NCBI GenBank assembly: GCA_008360975.2
Contig: CM039194.1
Location: 12,944,426-13,008,425, forward strand
Reading direction: 5' to 3'
Source: Lichenostomus cassidix
Lineage: Eukaryota > Chordata > Aves > Passeriformes > Meliphagidae
Length of the DNA stretch: 64,000 nucleotides
The position numbers and the translations under genes were made by a program. Of this stretch, positions 1 to 10,770 are shown one piece after another (position 1 is the first letter of the stretch; each line of letters begins with the position of its first letter). The notes beneath the pieces are model-generated. The model was not told the DNA's origin. It did no database searches and saw only the letters and a list, made by a program, of their open reading frames with translations.

Positions 1-3000
1 TTTAAGTGACTTTACTCTGAAAGGAGTGCAGAAAAATACATCTATACTCCAGATGTCAATGTTTTAGGAACCAGTTTGCTGTCACCAAGGGTTGTACTTT
101 TCTGGAGATACTTCAGGGTTCTCTTCAGACCTAGACTTTGTTATGTAAGGATGCTTCTCTGGTAGAATGGGCTCTCTTCAGCCACATGGACATGAATACT
201 TTGGATGAATGAGAGGAGAGGAAATAAAATAGGACCAATGTTCTCCACAGGTGCAAAAGATCCTTTTAATTTATTTCTTTTTGTGCTCAGAACTGTGAAG
301 GGCTTTTCAGAGAGGGATGGCAGGAATTGTGCATAGATTTTATCTCCCTGCAGAAGGAATTTGTCAGGCCATGCATAAGCAGAGATGTGGATGTGCTGAG
401 CTTGTCCCCTTTGCCACGTGTTCTCCATTTCCCATGATGTGGACACCAAAGTTGCTCTGAGTGGTCAAGTTAAAAAGCAAGGAAAAGTGAGATGTGAAGG
501 ACACAGCAGGAGGGAAGCAGCCAGCCTGCAGTTACATTGCAGGAAAACTGAGGAAATAGAAATAGCTCTGATGCTTTAACAGATCTTCGTACAGAGATCA
601 TTAGCTGGGCCTCCCAGCCCAGAGACAACTCAGGTTCCTGGAGGGATTTAACACAGAATCACACAGAAGAGCTCCATGGGTCTGCACTGGATCCTTGGGC
701 CATAGATACATTTCATTACACCTAATTAGCCACCAGCTTCAAGTGCAAACTTCCCCAACCCACTGCAAGCAGGATCCTTCCTGCAGATGGAGTTCCCCCT
801 CCTGCTCCCTGAAGGAGCTGTGTGCTGCAAAGCTCATTGTAGACAAGGTCTTCTGCTGACCACAGAGAACAATACCAGCTAAGCCCTACTGCTAATTGGT
901 TTTCCACAGCCAGATGAGCTCCCAACCCCCATCTGAATCCATTTGTCCCCAAGGCTGCAGCAGCTCTGCACGCTCAGGAATTTTCAGCCTGTGGAGCTCT
1001 GATAAATAGAGGCAAGTAATGGCAGTGCAGCTAGACTGCATTCCTGGAGGTCTGCTCTCTATTAGCTGCAGGATGACTCCTGGTGAACCCCAGGTTTAAT
1101 GGCAAATATCTTCTTTAAGCAGCTGTTCCCCCAGACATCTCAAGTACATGCACCCTGAACTGAACTGCTGGTCTTGTCCCACCTGTGAATAAGCCTCTGA
1201 ATTACATTTGAAAATGGATTAACTTTGCATTATGGCATTGACAACCAAATTCTGGAAAATTTAGACAATGGTCTCATTTTTGTTACTAGTAAAAAATGGC
1301 AGCCTGAGCCAAAGGCTTCAGAAAACTTTCAATATTTGTAAACATCTCCAAAGCGGAACTATTTAAGCTTTAGGATTCAGGGATGCTTCAATGTCTACAG
1401 AGGAACCTGAATTTTAATTTAATAATTATATGTGGAGCCAGCATCCCAGCTTAGAGCAGCTCAGAACTTCTATTGTGAGATCTGTTTTAAGCTGTTTACA
1501 ACTTGGACCAGTTTTGAGAATTTGAATTGCAGGCTTTTGAATTAATTTGGTCTTTGTAGAAAAGCATCTGTTAAATTGATGTAGAATTCAGTCTGAGAAT
1601 GAGACAAGAGGAAAAGTACATTGCTAAAAAACTCCTAATTTACTTCCAAATTCAAAAGCAAGGACTTGACAGGTCCCAAGGAGAAGATAAGGTGGAGGAG
1701 TTGTCTCCTTGCCATTATTCTGGGAAAAAAACCAAAACCAAAACAACAAGACAAAACAGGAACATAAGGAAATGTGAACCTCAGGGGCAGAAAAATCTAT
1801 TAACAGAATTGGTAGAGTCTGGCACCTAAATTTGCTGAAGAGTGTGTCCCAGCCTGCCAGTCATGTTCTCTGAAGTTGATGAAGACTTAACAGATCATTC
1901 CCTTTCCCCAGAGTGTCATGGGCAAAAGAACCTAAATTTGGGGACTTTTTACTTAAATTATCAACCCAATCAACAAAAACATCTAACCAGCGATTTGTTT
2001 ATTGAGCAAAAAGAAAGTGCAAATGATTAACAAAGCACTCAAGTAAACACCCTTCCTCCTCCAGCCTCAAATTAAGTCAAATGCCTGCCCTCCCACCTTC
2101 CCAGCGTGAATTTTTCATGTTTTCACTCTGGGTTACACTCAGTCTGTCACAAACCTTCAGTGAGGCACTGAGTGGTGAATCGAGGTGGTTTGTCCTGGTG
2201 CTTCTCACTGTGCCCACTCTGGCATGGCTCATCCACGGCCACAGGGGTGGCCTGGAGTGTCCATGGCCATGGAACTGGTTGTCCCTGACCCACAGCAGGA
2301 CATGGTCACTTCAGGCTTGTACCCTCAGGCATGGAGCACCACCACAGGCTTTTCCATGAGCAAGTCTGGAATTGGAACCATCGGTGGTGTGAAGACTCAT
2401 AGTTCAGAGCAGCCAGCCATGGAATGAGGATGGATCCTTCATCTTTCATTGCTGTGGTTGCTGCTGAACAGCTGCTCCTGGGAGATGCTCGATTTTCCAG
2501 GTGGAGTACCATGGCTGGGACAGTGAAGATGCAGAGGGGCTGAACAGTGTTTTTCATGCTGCAGTTGTGCTGTGGGCTGGACATGGGGAGCAGAGGATTC
2601 TGCCCTTCAGCACCTGCAGTGCAAAGGCTGCAGCTTGTGCTGTCAGTAAAACCTTCAGAGAGGTGGAAAGCTGAGCCATCCCCAACAGTGCTGGCAGCCT
2701 ATTGCCATCCCCTATTCTGTGATCTACTTCGTTAACAGAGCACAGAACTAGTCCACAGTGCTTGTGGGAATCACCTAAATGCTGTATGCTGGATTTGCAG
2801 CAGGGGAAGAGGAAGACACAGAGTGTTTTTTTCTCTTTTTTTTATGTAACTCACATGCAACAAAAATACATTGGGACTTTACATGACTTCAGAGGTGAGA
2901 CCTCTTCCACCCTGGTTTTAAACAGGCAGCTGTCTCATTTGATTCTTGTTTCCAAAGACTCATCATTTCTGATGTGGAGAAGACTCAGAGGCAGTCACGC

Positions 3001-4260
3001 ATACTTTCTTTGCCACCTGCACAGTCTCGAAGCAGAAGTGAAGCAGAAAGACATGAAGACTTTTATTCCTGGAACTGGGAAGCAGAGGGACATATCAGGA
3101 CTCCAGTCTGCAGTAAACTGTAATAATTTTGGAAACAAGCTACCATCACAGCCCCCATTTTAAGACTGACAGTTCTTACACAAAGGTCCTGGCAGTGCTG
3201 ATTTGCATTTCTGCTCAAGCCCTGACAGCAGCACCTCTCTGGGAGAATCCCACCAAGCACAGTGCCTGTGCAATGGGACATGACAGGCTGTGTGTCTGTG
3301 GGCGAGTCCCTCAGGGGTTGTTATAAGACTCAGCACTGTGTTCTTTTAACTGCCTGAGAGAGATTATAATCATTTTTCTGTGCCTGGTGGAGTGTCTTCC
3401 CACTACTATAAAATGCAATTTACAAACAAAAATAGGAGAAAAGGGAGTTTGGATGATCTGGGCACTGTCCAGGGCCAATTACAGAGCACTATTTTTTCTT
3501 GACTACAGCTGTGAGTAAAGTTTATAATAATTTACTGATGTTGTTAAAAAGAAGTAATTCTTTACACATCTGTTTTTCATAGGCACTTACTGGCCTGAAG
3601 AAAATGTAATTAAGCAGGATTCCTGCCTGTCGGTTTTTTTAAACAAGATCTTTCTGTTCCACTGCTGCTGTTAAATTCACTGAGAGGCAGGCACCCAATT
3701 TAATCCTAAACCCAGAATTTGTCTTTGAGAAAGGCTCCACAGTCTCCAGATCTTCCTGGTTTTCTTTGCTCCATGCCCAAGCTGTGCATGCCCCTGCTCA
3801 CTACAGCTGAGTCTCACCCCAGTTAGTGGGTGGAGTGGTTGCTTCGAGTCAGGATTTAGGAAAACTCCACCATTAAAGAAAGATAGTGGAGGGTGGGGAT
3901 GGAGAGGCTCCTGGGAGTCCCTAATGCAGTCAGTAATGGCATGCAAAGCCTTTCATCTCTAGGTTTCTAGGCCAAATTAGCTGTAGTGACCCAAAGCTTT
4001 TTGAAATCAAGAAGGGATGTATTTTGTTTTAACTTGTAATAAGTAAGAAGACAATTTGACCTGATTTTTTCAAAGGGGTAAGCGTGTGTATGCCCTGTTG
4101 GGAGTTCCTCTGAAAATCAACAACTTGTCTTTGAGTAAAAGAGAGGCAGCTCTTCTCCCTGGCTGCCTTTGAAGCTTCCCAAGCAGCCCCGTCCAAAGCC
4201 AGGGCATGTCTCCTCTGAGAGAACCAGGAGGGGGAATGCTCTGGCCTTGGGCAGCCTCTT
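1..4260. other. Gene-free unique sequence
   Basis: I see no coding gene, RNA gene or recognisable transposon in this stretch. Frames on both strands are short and mutually overlapping. The part from about 2080 to 2740 is GC-richer and therefore stop-poor. It carries two neighbouring dyad symmetries: an inverted repeat GGCCAC/GTGGCC with a 4-base loop at 2237-2252, and a 14-bp palindrome at 2260-2273. That part could be a decayed repeat, but I could not name one. Confidence 0.6.
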
Positions 4261-4347
4261 CTGCCCTCTTCTCATCTCCTCTGCCCTCTTCTCATCTCCA
4301 CTGCCCTCTTCTCATCTCCTCTGCCCTCTTCTCATCTCCTCTGCCCT
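4261..4347. repeat. 20-bp minisatellite, about 4.3 copies
   Basis: The unit CTGCCCTCTTCTCATCTCCT is repeated head to tail at 4261, 4281, 4301 and 4321, followed by a 7-base partial copy at 4341. Copies differ by one base at most (the second ends CCA instead of CCT). The tract is pyrimidine-only apart from one or two purines per unit, so it has strong strand asymmetry. Near identity of the copies suggests recent expansion or ongoing homogenisation. It also creates a repeated SALFSSPLPS-like pattern in a frame on this strand, which is a by-product and not a protein. Confidence 0.95.
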
Positions 4348-4773
4348 GCTGACCCAATCAGCAAGTTTTCTTAAAGGAGATACTCCCAAACATTGACTTC
4401 AAGAGTTTGTTTGCAGGAGAGACATTTGTCAAGTGGCACAAGGCACATGGGGACAGGTGACTTTATCCATCCTAGAACAAGTCTGGAAGTAATTTTGGAG
4501 TATGTAATTTATATAGGTATTCACTGGCAGCAACACCCCAGGTTTTTTCAGCTCTAAGAAAAAATGCATCATTCAGTTACATCTGTTTATAACAGCATAA
4601 GACAGTCCTGACTGATGAAGTGCCATGTGGTATTTTCAACCATTTACTTCTTCACCGTTTTTCCCTATCAATGTCAACAACTTTTTTTCTTAACATCCTA
4701 TAGGCTGCTGTCTTAGGACACTTTCTCCTTGTTAGTTAAGGAAAAACTTGATTTAGTCTCCAGGCTATGTTAA
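4348..4773. other. Gene-free unique sequence
   Basis: Ordinary AT-rich unique sequence between the minisatellite and a short AT/A tract. I see no gene, repeat family or structured element. Confidence 0.5.
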
Positions 4774-4805
4774 ATATATATATAATGAAGAAAAAAAAAA
4801 AAAAA
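4774..4805. repeat. Short (AT)n run followed by A15
   Basis: An 11-base alternating AT run (4774-4784) is followed by a 15-base A tract (4791-4805). It could be a simple repeat or the residue of a retroposon tail. No SINE or LINE body is recognisable upstream. Confidence 0.85.
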
Positions 4806-5491
4806 GGAAAAGTTCTGTGTATTTTTCCCCAGTGGCAGATTGGCAGGATTCCCTTTCCACCTGTCCTCCAGCAAGGAAAATTCCTTATCTCAGCAGTTTT
4901 GCTGCTGATAATCAACAGGAAATATCACCACAATTTTAATGGAGGCTGACAATAGTAGGACATCTGGTATTAAGTGAAGCTGTTAACCATATGCAAAATC
5001 TAAGTATAGCATGACAGCAAGGAAGTTATGTAAGATTCCTTGTCACTTTGGGTTGCAAGTGTAGTAGAGTATTCTTACACAACCCTGGCACACAGGCCTG
5101 CGTGGGGTTTCTAAGATTTACACTCTCCCTACACCAATCCCCACACTGGTTGCCCTTGACTATTCCCTCCCTCCAGCCCTCACCCTGAGCTGCCCAGTAC
5201 ATCAGTTCCATCCACTGGGAACATGGTCCTGCTGCTATTCTGGGTTTTTTTGGGTGCTGCATGTCAGACACACATGTCAGACACACAATCACCTCTAAAT
5301 CCACAGAATAGTCAGCAGAATTTGTCATGCTGTGTCTGCTGCAGCCCTGGGGAATTGTCCCTCCTGCCATCAGCCCGGCAAGTGCCATTGATGTGGCACT
5401 GAAAATCACAAGTTGTCTGATGGCCAAGGAGGGCACAGGGACCTTTGTCCACCAGGAGTTTGCAACATAGTGAGGAACCAGCTCAGGATAG
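4806..5491. other. Gene-free flank of the LTR, with a 13-bp tandem duplication
   Basis: This stretch holds a perfect two-copy direct repeat of ATGTCAGACACAC (5261-5273 and 5274-5286). A minus-strand frame is free of stops from about 5526 down to 5026. It begins inside the LTR and crosses its boundary, matches no family I recognise, and is best read as a chance frame. No primer-binding site or second LTR is seen here. Confidence 0.5.
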
Positions 5492-5555
5492 TGTGTCGCT
5501 GTTGAGCAGCTAGCAGAGTAAAGAACTCAGTTCTCAGTGGCAAGAAGGAAAGACC

Positions 5556-5561
5556 TTTATT
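5556..5561 (-). promoter_or_regulatory. LTR polyadenylation signal AATAAA
   Basis: TTTATT on plus reads AATAAA on minus, about 15-20 bases downstream of the TATA-like run and some 60 bases before the proposed LTR end. This spacing is usual for LTRs with the signal near the U3/R junction. It is one of the main reasons for calling the LTR and its orientation. Confidence 0.55.
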
Positions 5562-5574
5562 GTTTTGATTTCAT

Positions 5575-5585
5575 CATATATATAG
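5575..5585 (-). promoter_or_regulatory. LTR TATA-like box
   Basis: The run CATATATATAG (plus strand) gives a TATA-type sequence on minus, just upstream of the AATAAA. It would position transcription initiation in the LTR. Whether it is active cannot be told from sequence. Confidence 0.4.
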
Positions 5586-6103
5586 AGTTTTCAAAGGTTA
5601 CCCAGACTGGTCAGTTAGAAACCTCCCCCTAGGCCTGATTGGCCAGGCCTGCACCGTCCAGATCTTGGGACACTGTTTTTAATAACATCCAAACTTTATC
5701 TTTATTTATAAAACACAAAAAGAGTTCTCATGGGAAAGACCTGTGCTAGCCACAATAGTGCAGTAGAAAATAACAAAGTGTAGGGAAAATGGGACTTAGC
5801 TGTGGGAATATAGACTAATATCATAAGGCAGTATTTTAAATTCTAGGGCTCTTAAGTTGTCTTTGTATTTATGAAGCCAGAATAATTCTTTGACATTCCT
5901 ACTATTAGTGGCTTTGTACCAAATTTGGAGAATGCTGTGAATGGTTTGGGGGTATAGACTAATGGCATTAAAAGGACCAATGGGGCCAAATTCTTTTCTG
6001 GGCTATATTTGTCCACTGTTAATGACTTCTATAATTAAAGGCATAGTATAAGCCTATGTGTCTTTAGTATTTAGGTACAAATCCTCCTTTTCTCACCCAC
6101 GCA

Positions 6104-6249
6104 ATTAGTTCTACTTAAGGCTGTTAGGACAGAGAGGCAAATGGGCAATCTTGGAAATTAAGAGAACTGCACTAGAAATGAAGAGGCAGAGAGTAGACCT
6201 CAGATCCCATTATCTGAACTCATTTTATTAAGGGCATATTTGCACTGTA
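6104..6249. other. Unique flank of the LTR
   Basis: Short unique stretch between the LTR and the next candidate element. No feature is recognised. Confidence 0.4.
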
Positions 6250-6440
6250 TTTGCAATTCCCTCAGAATCGCCTACCCATTGCCGAGGAATGGCTACAGAG
6301 CAATTATGTTATCGCAGATGCTAATGCGACCTCGGGGAGGGAGGGAACCAGGAATCCTGCAGCTGTGGAGAGAAAATCTCAGATTTTAACGATGGCTAAT
6401 GAACGCTTGGCATGGCACCTTTGTTCTTCCTCCTTCCTTC
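6250..6440. promoter_or_regulatory. Candidate conserved non-coding element (CpG-richer)
   Basis: This stretch retains several CpG dinucleotides within about 150 bases, while the flanks are CpG-poor. It also has CAATTATG and GCTAATG homeodomain-type cores. It shows no repeat resemblance and no convincing coding frame: an 86-codon plus-strand frame covers it but has no recognisable domain. Such islands in avian gene deserts are often conserved enhancers. That is an inference from appearance only. Confidence 0.3.
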
Positions 6441-6592
6441 TCATGGAAGCTCGCTCCATATGGAGCTGGAAAGCCAGTGGGGCTATACATTTGCCTGCTG
6501 GTGAGATATAATGTAGCAGCTGTCAGCAAATGAGTTGTTCCCTACATAGTTAAATTAGGCCTAATCTTTCTTTGCTCTGTCTGTGCCAGGTC

Positions 6593-6618
<26 letters not shown>
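6593..6618. repeat. T26 homopolymer tract
   Basis: An uninterrupted run of 26 T. On the minus strand it would be an A26 tail, but the sequence on either side does not resemble a SINE, a CR1 (which lacks poly-A) or a processed transcript that I recognise. Length is likely variable between individuals and prone to sequencing error. Confidence 0.95.
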
Positions 6619-6623
<5 letters not shown>

Positions 6624-9008
6624 ATCTCAGTTGAGGCTGAGACAAAGGGGATCCGAAGTATTCATGTGGTTTTCCCTCCCAAGGCTCTGAAAATTAAAAA
6701 TGAGTTGTCACTGGCCCAAGCCCCATGAAAACTGGGAATTTCAATCGACATTTCTGCCCCATTTCACTGCAGAGAGTGGGATGTAATTATTACAAATGTC
6801 ATGGTAACAAACTTGGTGGTTTTCACAGTGACAGTTGCCACTGCAGAAATAGCACAACACAGAACAAAAATTACCTGTCAAGCAATTCATTATGTTCATC
6901 CAAATCCTGCTTGTTCAATTCTCCATTGGGCTGCACCTGACACAACACTTCCAAATGCTCTCACAGATTATCCGTGTGGATCTGTCTCAGGCCATAAACA
7001 TCCTCCCACACCCACCTGGGCAGCCAGCATCAGGGTCCCCGAGGTCTAGAGGGATTTGATGCATCCTCAGAAAATGTCTGACACCCGGTGCAAGCCCAAA
7101 CTCTTAATATAGGGTCTGGAGAGAGTGAGAACCTTGCAGAGCTGGCACTGTTGAGAGGAGCATTTTGTGGAGGTGGCTGAGAGGAGACACATTGAATCCT
7201 GACATTCTCTGGAGCTGAAGTGCCCTGGGTTGTGACCTGCTCTTCACAGTGTGGGAGATGTGACTGTTCTGCTAAAATCATAGCCCACGAGGCAGTGTAT
7301 TCACTCTGAAAGCAGGAAATTTGGGTTAAACTTGCCTGTTTCCTCTGATCTGGTGCTTCCCAGGCCCCGGGAAGTGCCCCAGGCTTGTTCCAGGGTGGAG
7401 AAACAGGAAAGCAGATGGGCAGGCAGGCACAGAGCACTCAGTCTCTGCTGAAGTTAAGTTACTGTGCTAAGGAGAATTTAGGATTCATTGGACCAGAGAT
7501 ACTAAGACAATTTAACACATTTGAGTTTTTCAAGACCATGGTGAGGTGACCTTGGACCATGGAATATCACAGGGATGGCTGAGCACATACTCTTGAACTG
7601 AAGTGGGACTCAGGTGCCTTAAACCACTGGAGGGACATTGGCATTGAACCTGCCAGTGCCAAAATGTGACTGACACCTGGTGTTCCCTGGGTGACACCAG
7701 GGATCTGCTTTGCTTTGCCTGCCAGCAGAGCCAGCCTGGCAGGAGGGAGCATCCCACGGTGCTAACCTCATTTTTTCTTCTTTGTTTGTCCTAATGCAGA
7801 AAGTGACACTTCTCTGCCTTTTGGAATTTAAGTTCGTAAGATGGTTCATTCTGTTCTTTTTTACTTGAAAACAACCCAATAAATACATTACTGAATAGGC
7901 CTTTTATCTGATAATGGGTAGGAATCTGATCAGATCACAAAATGCAAACACTGCTTGCATCCTTTAGTGCTCTCCCTGAGGGGAAGGGTGTGATGAACAC
8001 AAACACCAGGCTATTAAGCAATGTTTTTTCCAGCCCATAACTCACAAGGGGGAGTCATATGTCTACTCTTTGGATGTTTTACAGTGAGTTGACTGATACT
8101 CTGAGCTTTCGTGCCTTATGGAAAGCAGTGCTGAATATTTTCTGTCTTTTGCAACCCACAAAATCAGGAAGGTGGAGGAAGCAACAAAGTTAGCTAAGGT
8201 AACAGTTGTAAATTCACAAGGAAAATCTTCACTGAAAAAAAAAATATGTCTTTCACTGGTTCTCTCAGAAAAAAAACACCTCTTTGAGGAAAAGAATTTC
8301 AAAATCGGGAAATGTTTGATTTTGAGCCAAACCTTCATTAATTTCTACCATTTTTTTATTTGAGTACAAGAAAACTGATCCAAGTAAAATAAGAAAGGAC
8401 CTTTCACCTCCACCAAAATTTCAACTCTTTCTATCTCTTTTGACTAGGGAAACATATCAGTCCAGTGCAGCCATGAGGATACCCTGCTGCATTCAGCAGC
8501 AAGAAATTCCCTCCTGCTCCCCAAAGTGATATGTGGCCTTGAAGTCAATAATTTCTATGTGTAATGGATCAACCTGGTCTAGGATGTTCTTGTATAAATT
8601 TGTACCACATGAGAATTTTGCTCAAGATATGATTCAACCACCTAAGGATGAACAAAGTAACCCACAAAACAGCCATTGATTTCCCAAAGGGGTGCTTGCA
8701 ATATGGAATCAGCTGGCAGCATGCAGAATTAGGGCTTTAGTTGCTCCTAAACCAAAATGATGTGGAACTGTATTTTTAGCCTTTCAGAGTGTGTTCACTA
8801 TTGGAGAAATTCTGGGATGGGTGCCTATAAATTGATGCAGCAAATCTTTTTGACCTGGGCTACCAAGGGATTGACTATAGCTCAATGAGGAGCATTTAAG
8901 AACCAGATGCATTTCACTTTTTTTTTCACCCCATGATTAAATATTTTGCCAAGTCTGAACCTGAAAAGAGCAAAATTCCACCCGCTCTCCAAAAAGAGCA
9001 GCCCAAGA
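6619..9008. other. Gene-free unique sequence
   Basis: Nothing identifiable. Frames up to about 135 codons occur on minus around 7030-7437 in a GC-richer patch, but overlapping alternative frames and the lack of any domain argue against coding. No transposon is recognised. Confidence 0.5.
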
Positions 9009-9023
9009 TTTTTTTTTTTTTTT
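9009..9023. repeat. T15 tract
   Basis: Uninterrupted T15 in AT-rich sequence. No adjoining retroposon body is seen. Confidence 0.9.
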
Positions 9024-9282
9024 AATGTTTCACAGTTTTAAAATGAGGAATATGCTTTTATTTGGCTAACACTTTTATTAAGGTTTTTATGTACATCTGG
9101 AGGTGTGAGATTCTCCCTGTTTTCTACTTTATGTCTCCATCCCTTCTTTTTTTTTTCATTTAACTAAGTAAGAAGGGCTGAAAGGAGGAAATACCAAAAG
9201 ATGGAGATTCTTTTTTTGCCTACTATTTTGATCCTTCCTTCTCTCCAAAGTAAAATTTTGTAAATTAAAGAAAACCCCAACA

Positions 9283-9302
9283 ATAATAATAATTATTATT
9301 AT
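9283..9302. repeat. AAT/ATT trinucleotide tract forming a 20-bp palindrome
   Basis: An (AAT)n run turns into (ATT)n at a central AATT, giving a perfect 20-bp palindrome. It can form a hairpin or cruciform and probably arose by expansion around a palindromic seed. Confidence 0.9.
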
Positions 9303-10572
9303 AGAACTTCTTTCCCTTAAGTTACAATGAGTAGTTTTGACTCTGTTTTGTCTGCCAGGCTAATAATATTGCATCTAGAGAATGCATGTTGGTTTTGGGC
9401 AGGCCTCTCAGCAGATGAAAAATAATTTTAATAAATAGAAGAAACTATTGGCAGAGGAACACAGTCTCGGTATTTTTAACACATCAAAAAAAACTATTTT
9501 CAGCCTTTGACCTTTCAGATCAGAAAATTCTGAGAAACAGTCAAAACTAGTTTGTTTTCAGCTTTCTCCATCATTTATACTCAATCTCTTCTCCACCCAC
9601 AGGTTCACCCACTCCATTGCTAATTAAAACAGAACTCAATATCTTTGTCTTTTATGCCTGTCTTTGCAGTCAATAGGGTCCCTGTTCCCTTGGAGCTGGA
9701 GTGCTTCCCTGTATCAACACAGAAGGGCAAAGGGAATTGTTATGCAATGCTGAATGGTTAAAGAAGAGAACATATTTTCCAAGCTCAAGCGAAATGAGAA
9801 GGTGGAGATTAATGAGCCTGAGTGGGCTGAGGTCCTCTTCTTTTGTGCTGCCAGCATGGGGGACATGCTTAGAAAGGGGAGGTGGTCACAGACAGGTGCT
9901 CTTGCTGCCAGGGCCCCTAGAAATTATAATTTTTCTATAGATTTGAAATCCAAGTTGTGATCGCTTGAGTGTCCCTGGACTAGATTAATATGAGAAGAAG
10001 GTGGGGAAGGTTAGAGCAGGGGAGCTGCACAAGTTTTTTGAAGCTGGAGAGAAGACAAAATCACTTTATTTTAGTGGTTAATTTAAGGTCTTATCTCCAT
10101 GTGCTTGGAGCTCTGTATTGGCTGAAGTCACCCTTCCCTGCAGGGCTTTGTCCTCTGAACTCTTCATGAAGTTTCGATGACATAGCAGGGATAAAAGGTT
10201 AAGAACAAAACCAGAGAACCAACTTTTTTTTTCAAATTCTTGTGGATTTGATCTCAAAAAGAAGAATATTCAGAGCCACAATCCAACTGGCAGATCTATG
10301 CTCCTTCCCCCATCCTGAAGTCTTTTCTGGGACATTTAAGCCAGGCTCCCACCAGGCAGAGATTCAGAAGCAGGTCTACAAAGCTCAAAAGCCTCCCAAG
10401 AGGAAGGTCCTTTATCTTTCTCTCTTATGAAAACCCTATGGTGCCCCTCTGGTTGCTTTCCAGCAGACCCAGCTTCCAAAGCCTTCCCTCCAAGCACAGA
10501 GGGGCATTTCTTTCACCTAACTGTCCTCTTGTGCTTGGAAAAACTGTGAAGAGAAGCCACTTGTGGAGCATG
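9303..10572. other. Gene-free unique sequence
   Basis: AT-rich unique sequence with only short overlapping frames. No repeat family or structured element is recognised. Confidence 0.5.
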
Positions 10573-10770
10573 TTTAGTAATAGGATGTGTCTCTGCTGCT
10601 TTGTGATGTGCGTCCTATAAATGGCTTTGCTATGGCATTTAATCAATTGTTTCAGCTGTTTATTACCTTGTATATCACAATGCAATGGAGATAGCTGCTT
10701 TGGTTAACTTTATTGGATCTGAAATAAATACACAGCATCCACTTAGAGTTCTCTTGGAACGATATGCTTT
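10573..10770. promoter_or_regulatory. Candidate conserved non-coding element
   Basis: AT-rich but complex sequence with TTTAATCAATTG, TTGTTTCAGCTG (E-box CAGCTG) and several TTTATT/AATAAA-like forkhead or homeodomain cores. It has no repeat character and no coding frame. It is called only on texture. An alignment to chicken or other amniotes would settle it. Confidence 0.22.

Larger units (their letters stand above)
5492..6103 (-). mobile_element. Probable solo LTR of an endogenous retrovirus, minus strand
   Basis: Read on the minus strand, this block has the layout of a retroviral long terminal repeat. It opens with TGCGTGGGTGAG and has a long U3 with a CCAAT-type motif in the GGCCAATCAGGCC context near 5640. 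A TATA-like run lies at 5575-5585 and an AATAAA polyadenylation signal at 5556-5561. It closes about 60 bases later with GCGACACA. The ends form short imperfect inverted repeats (TGTGT left, TGCGT right). No second copy, primer-binding site or retroviral gene is visible in the window, so I read it as a solo LTR left by recombination. The flanks share only a weak TAG, so no clean target-site duplication is shown and the ends may shift by several bases. The family (class I, II or III) is not determined. Confidence 0.65.

Noticed and set aside
2060..2740. GC-richer stretch with CCATGG dyads that could be an old LTR
   Set aside because: No TATA, AATAAA or terminal pairing was found in an LTR-like order, so there is no support beyond composition.
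5026..5526. Stop-free minus-strand frame of about 165 codons beside the LTR, possibly retroviral
   Set aside because: It starts inside the LTR, crosses the LTR boundary and matches no retroviral domain I recognise. There is no primer-binding site or second LTR, so it is treated as a chance frame.
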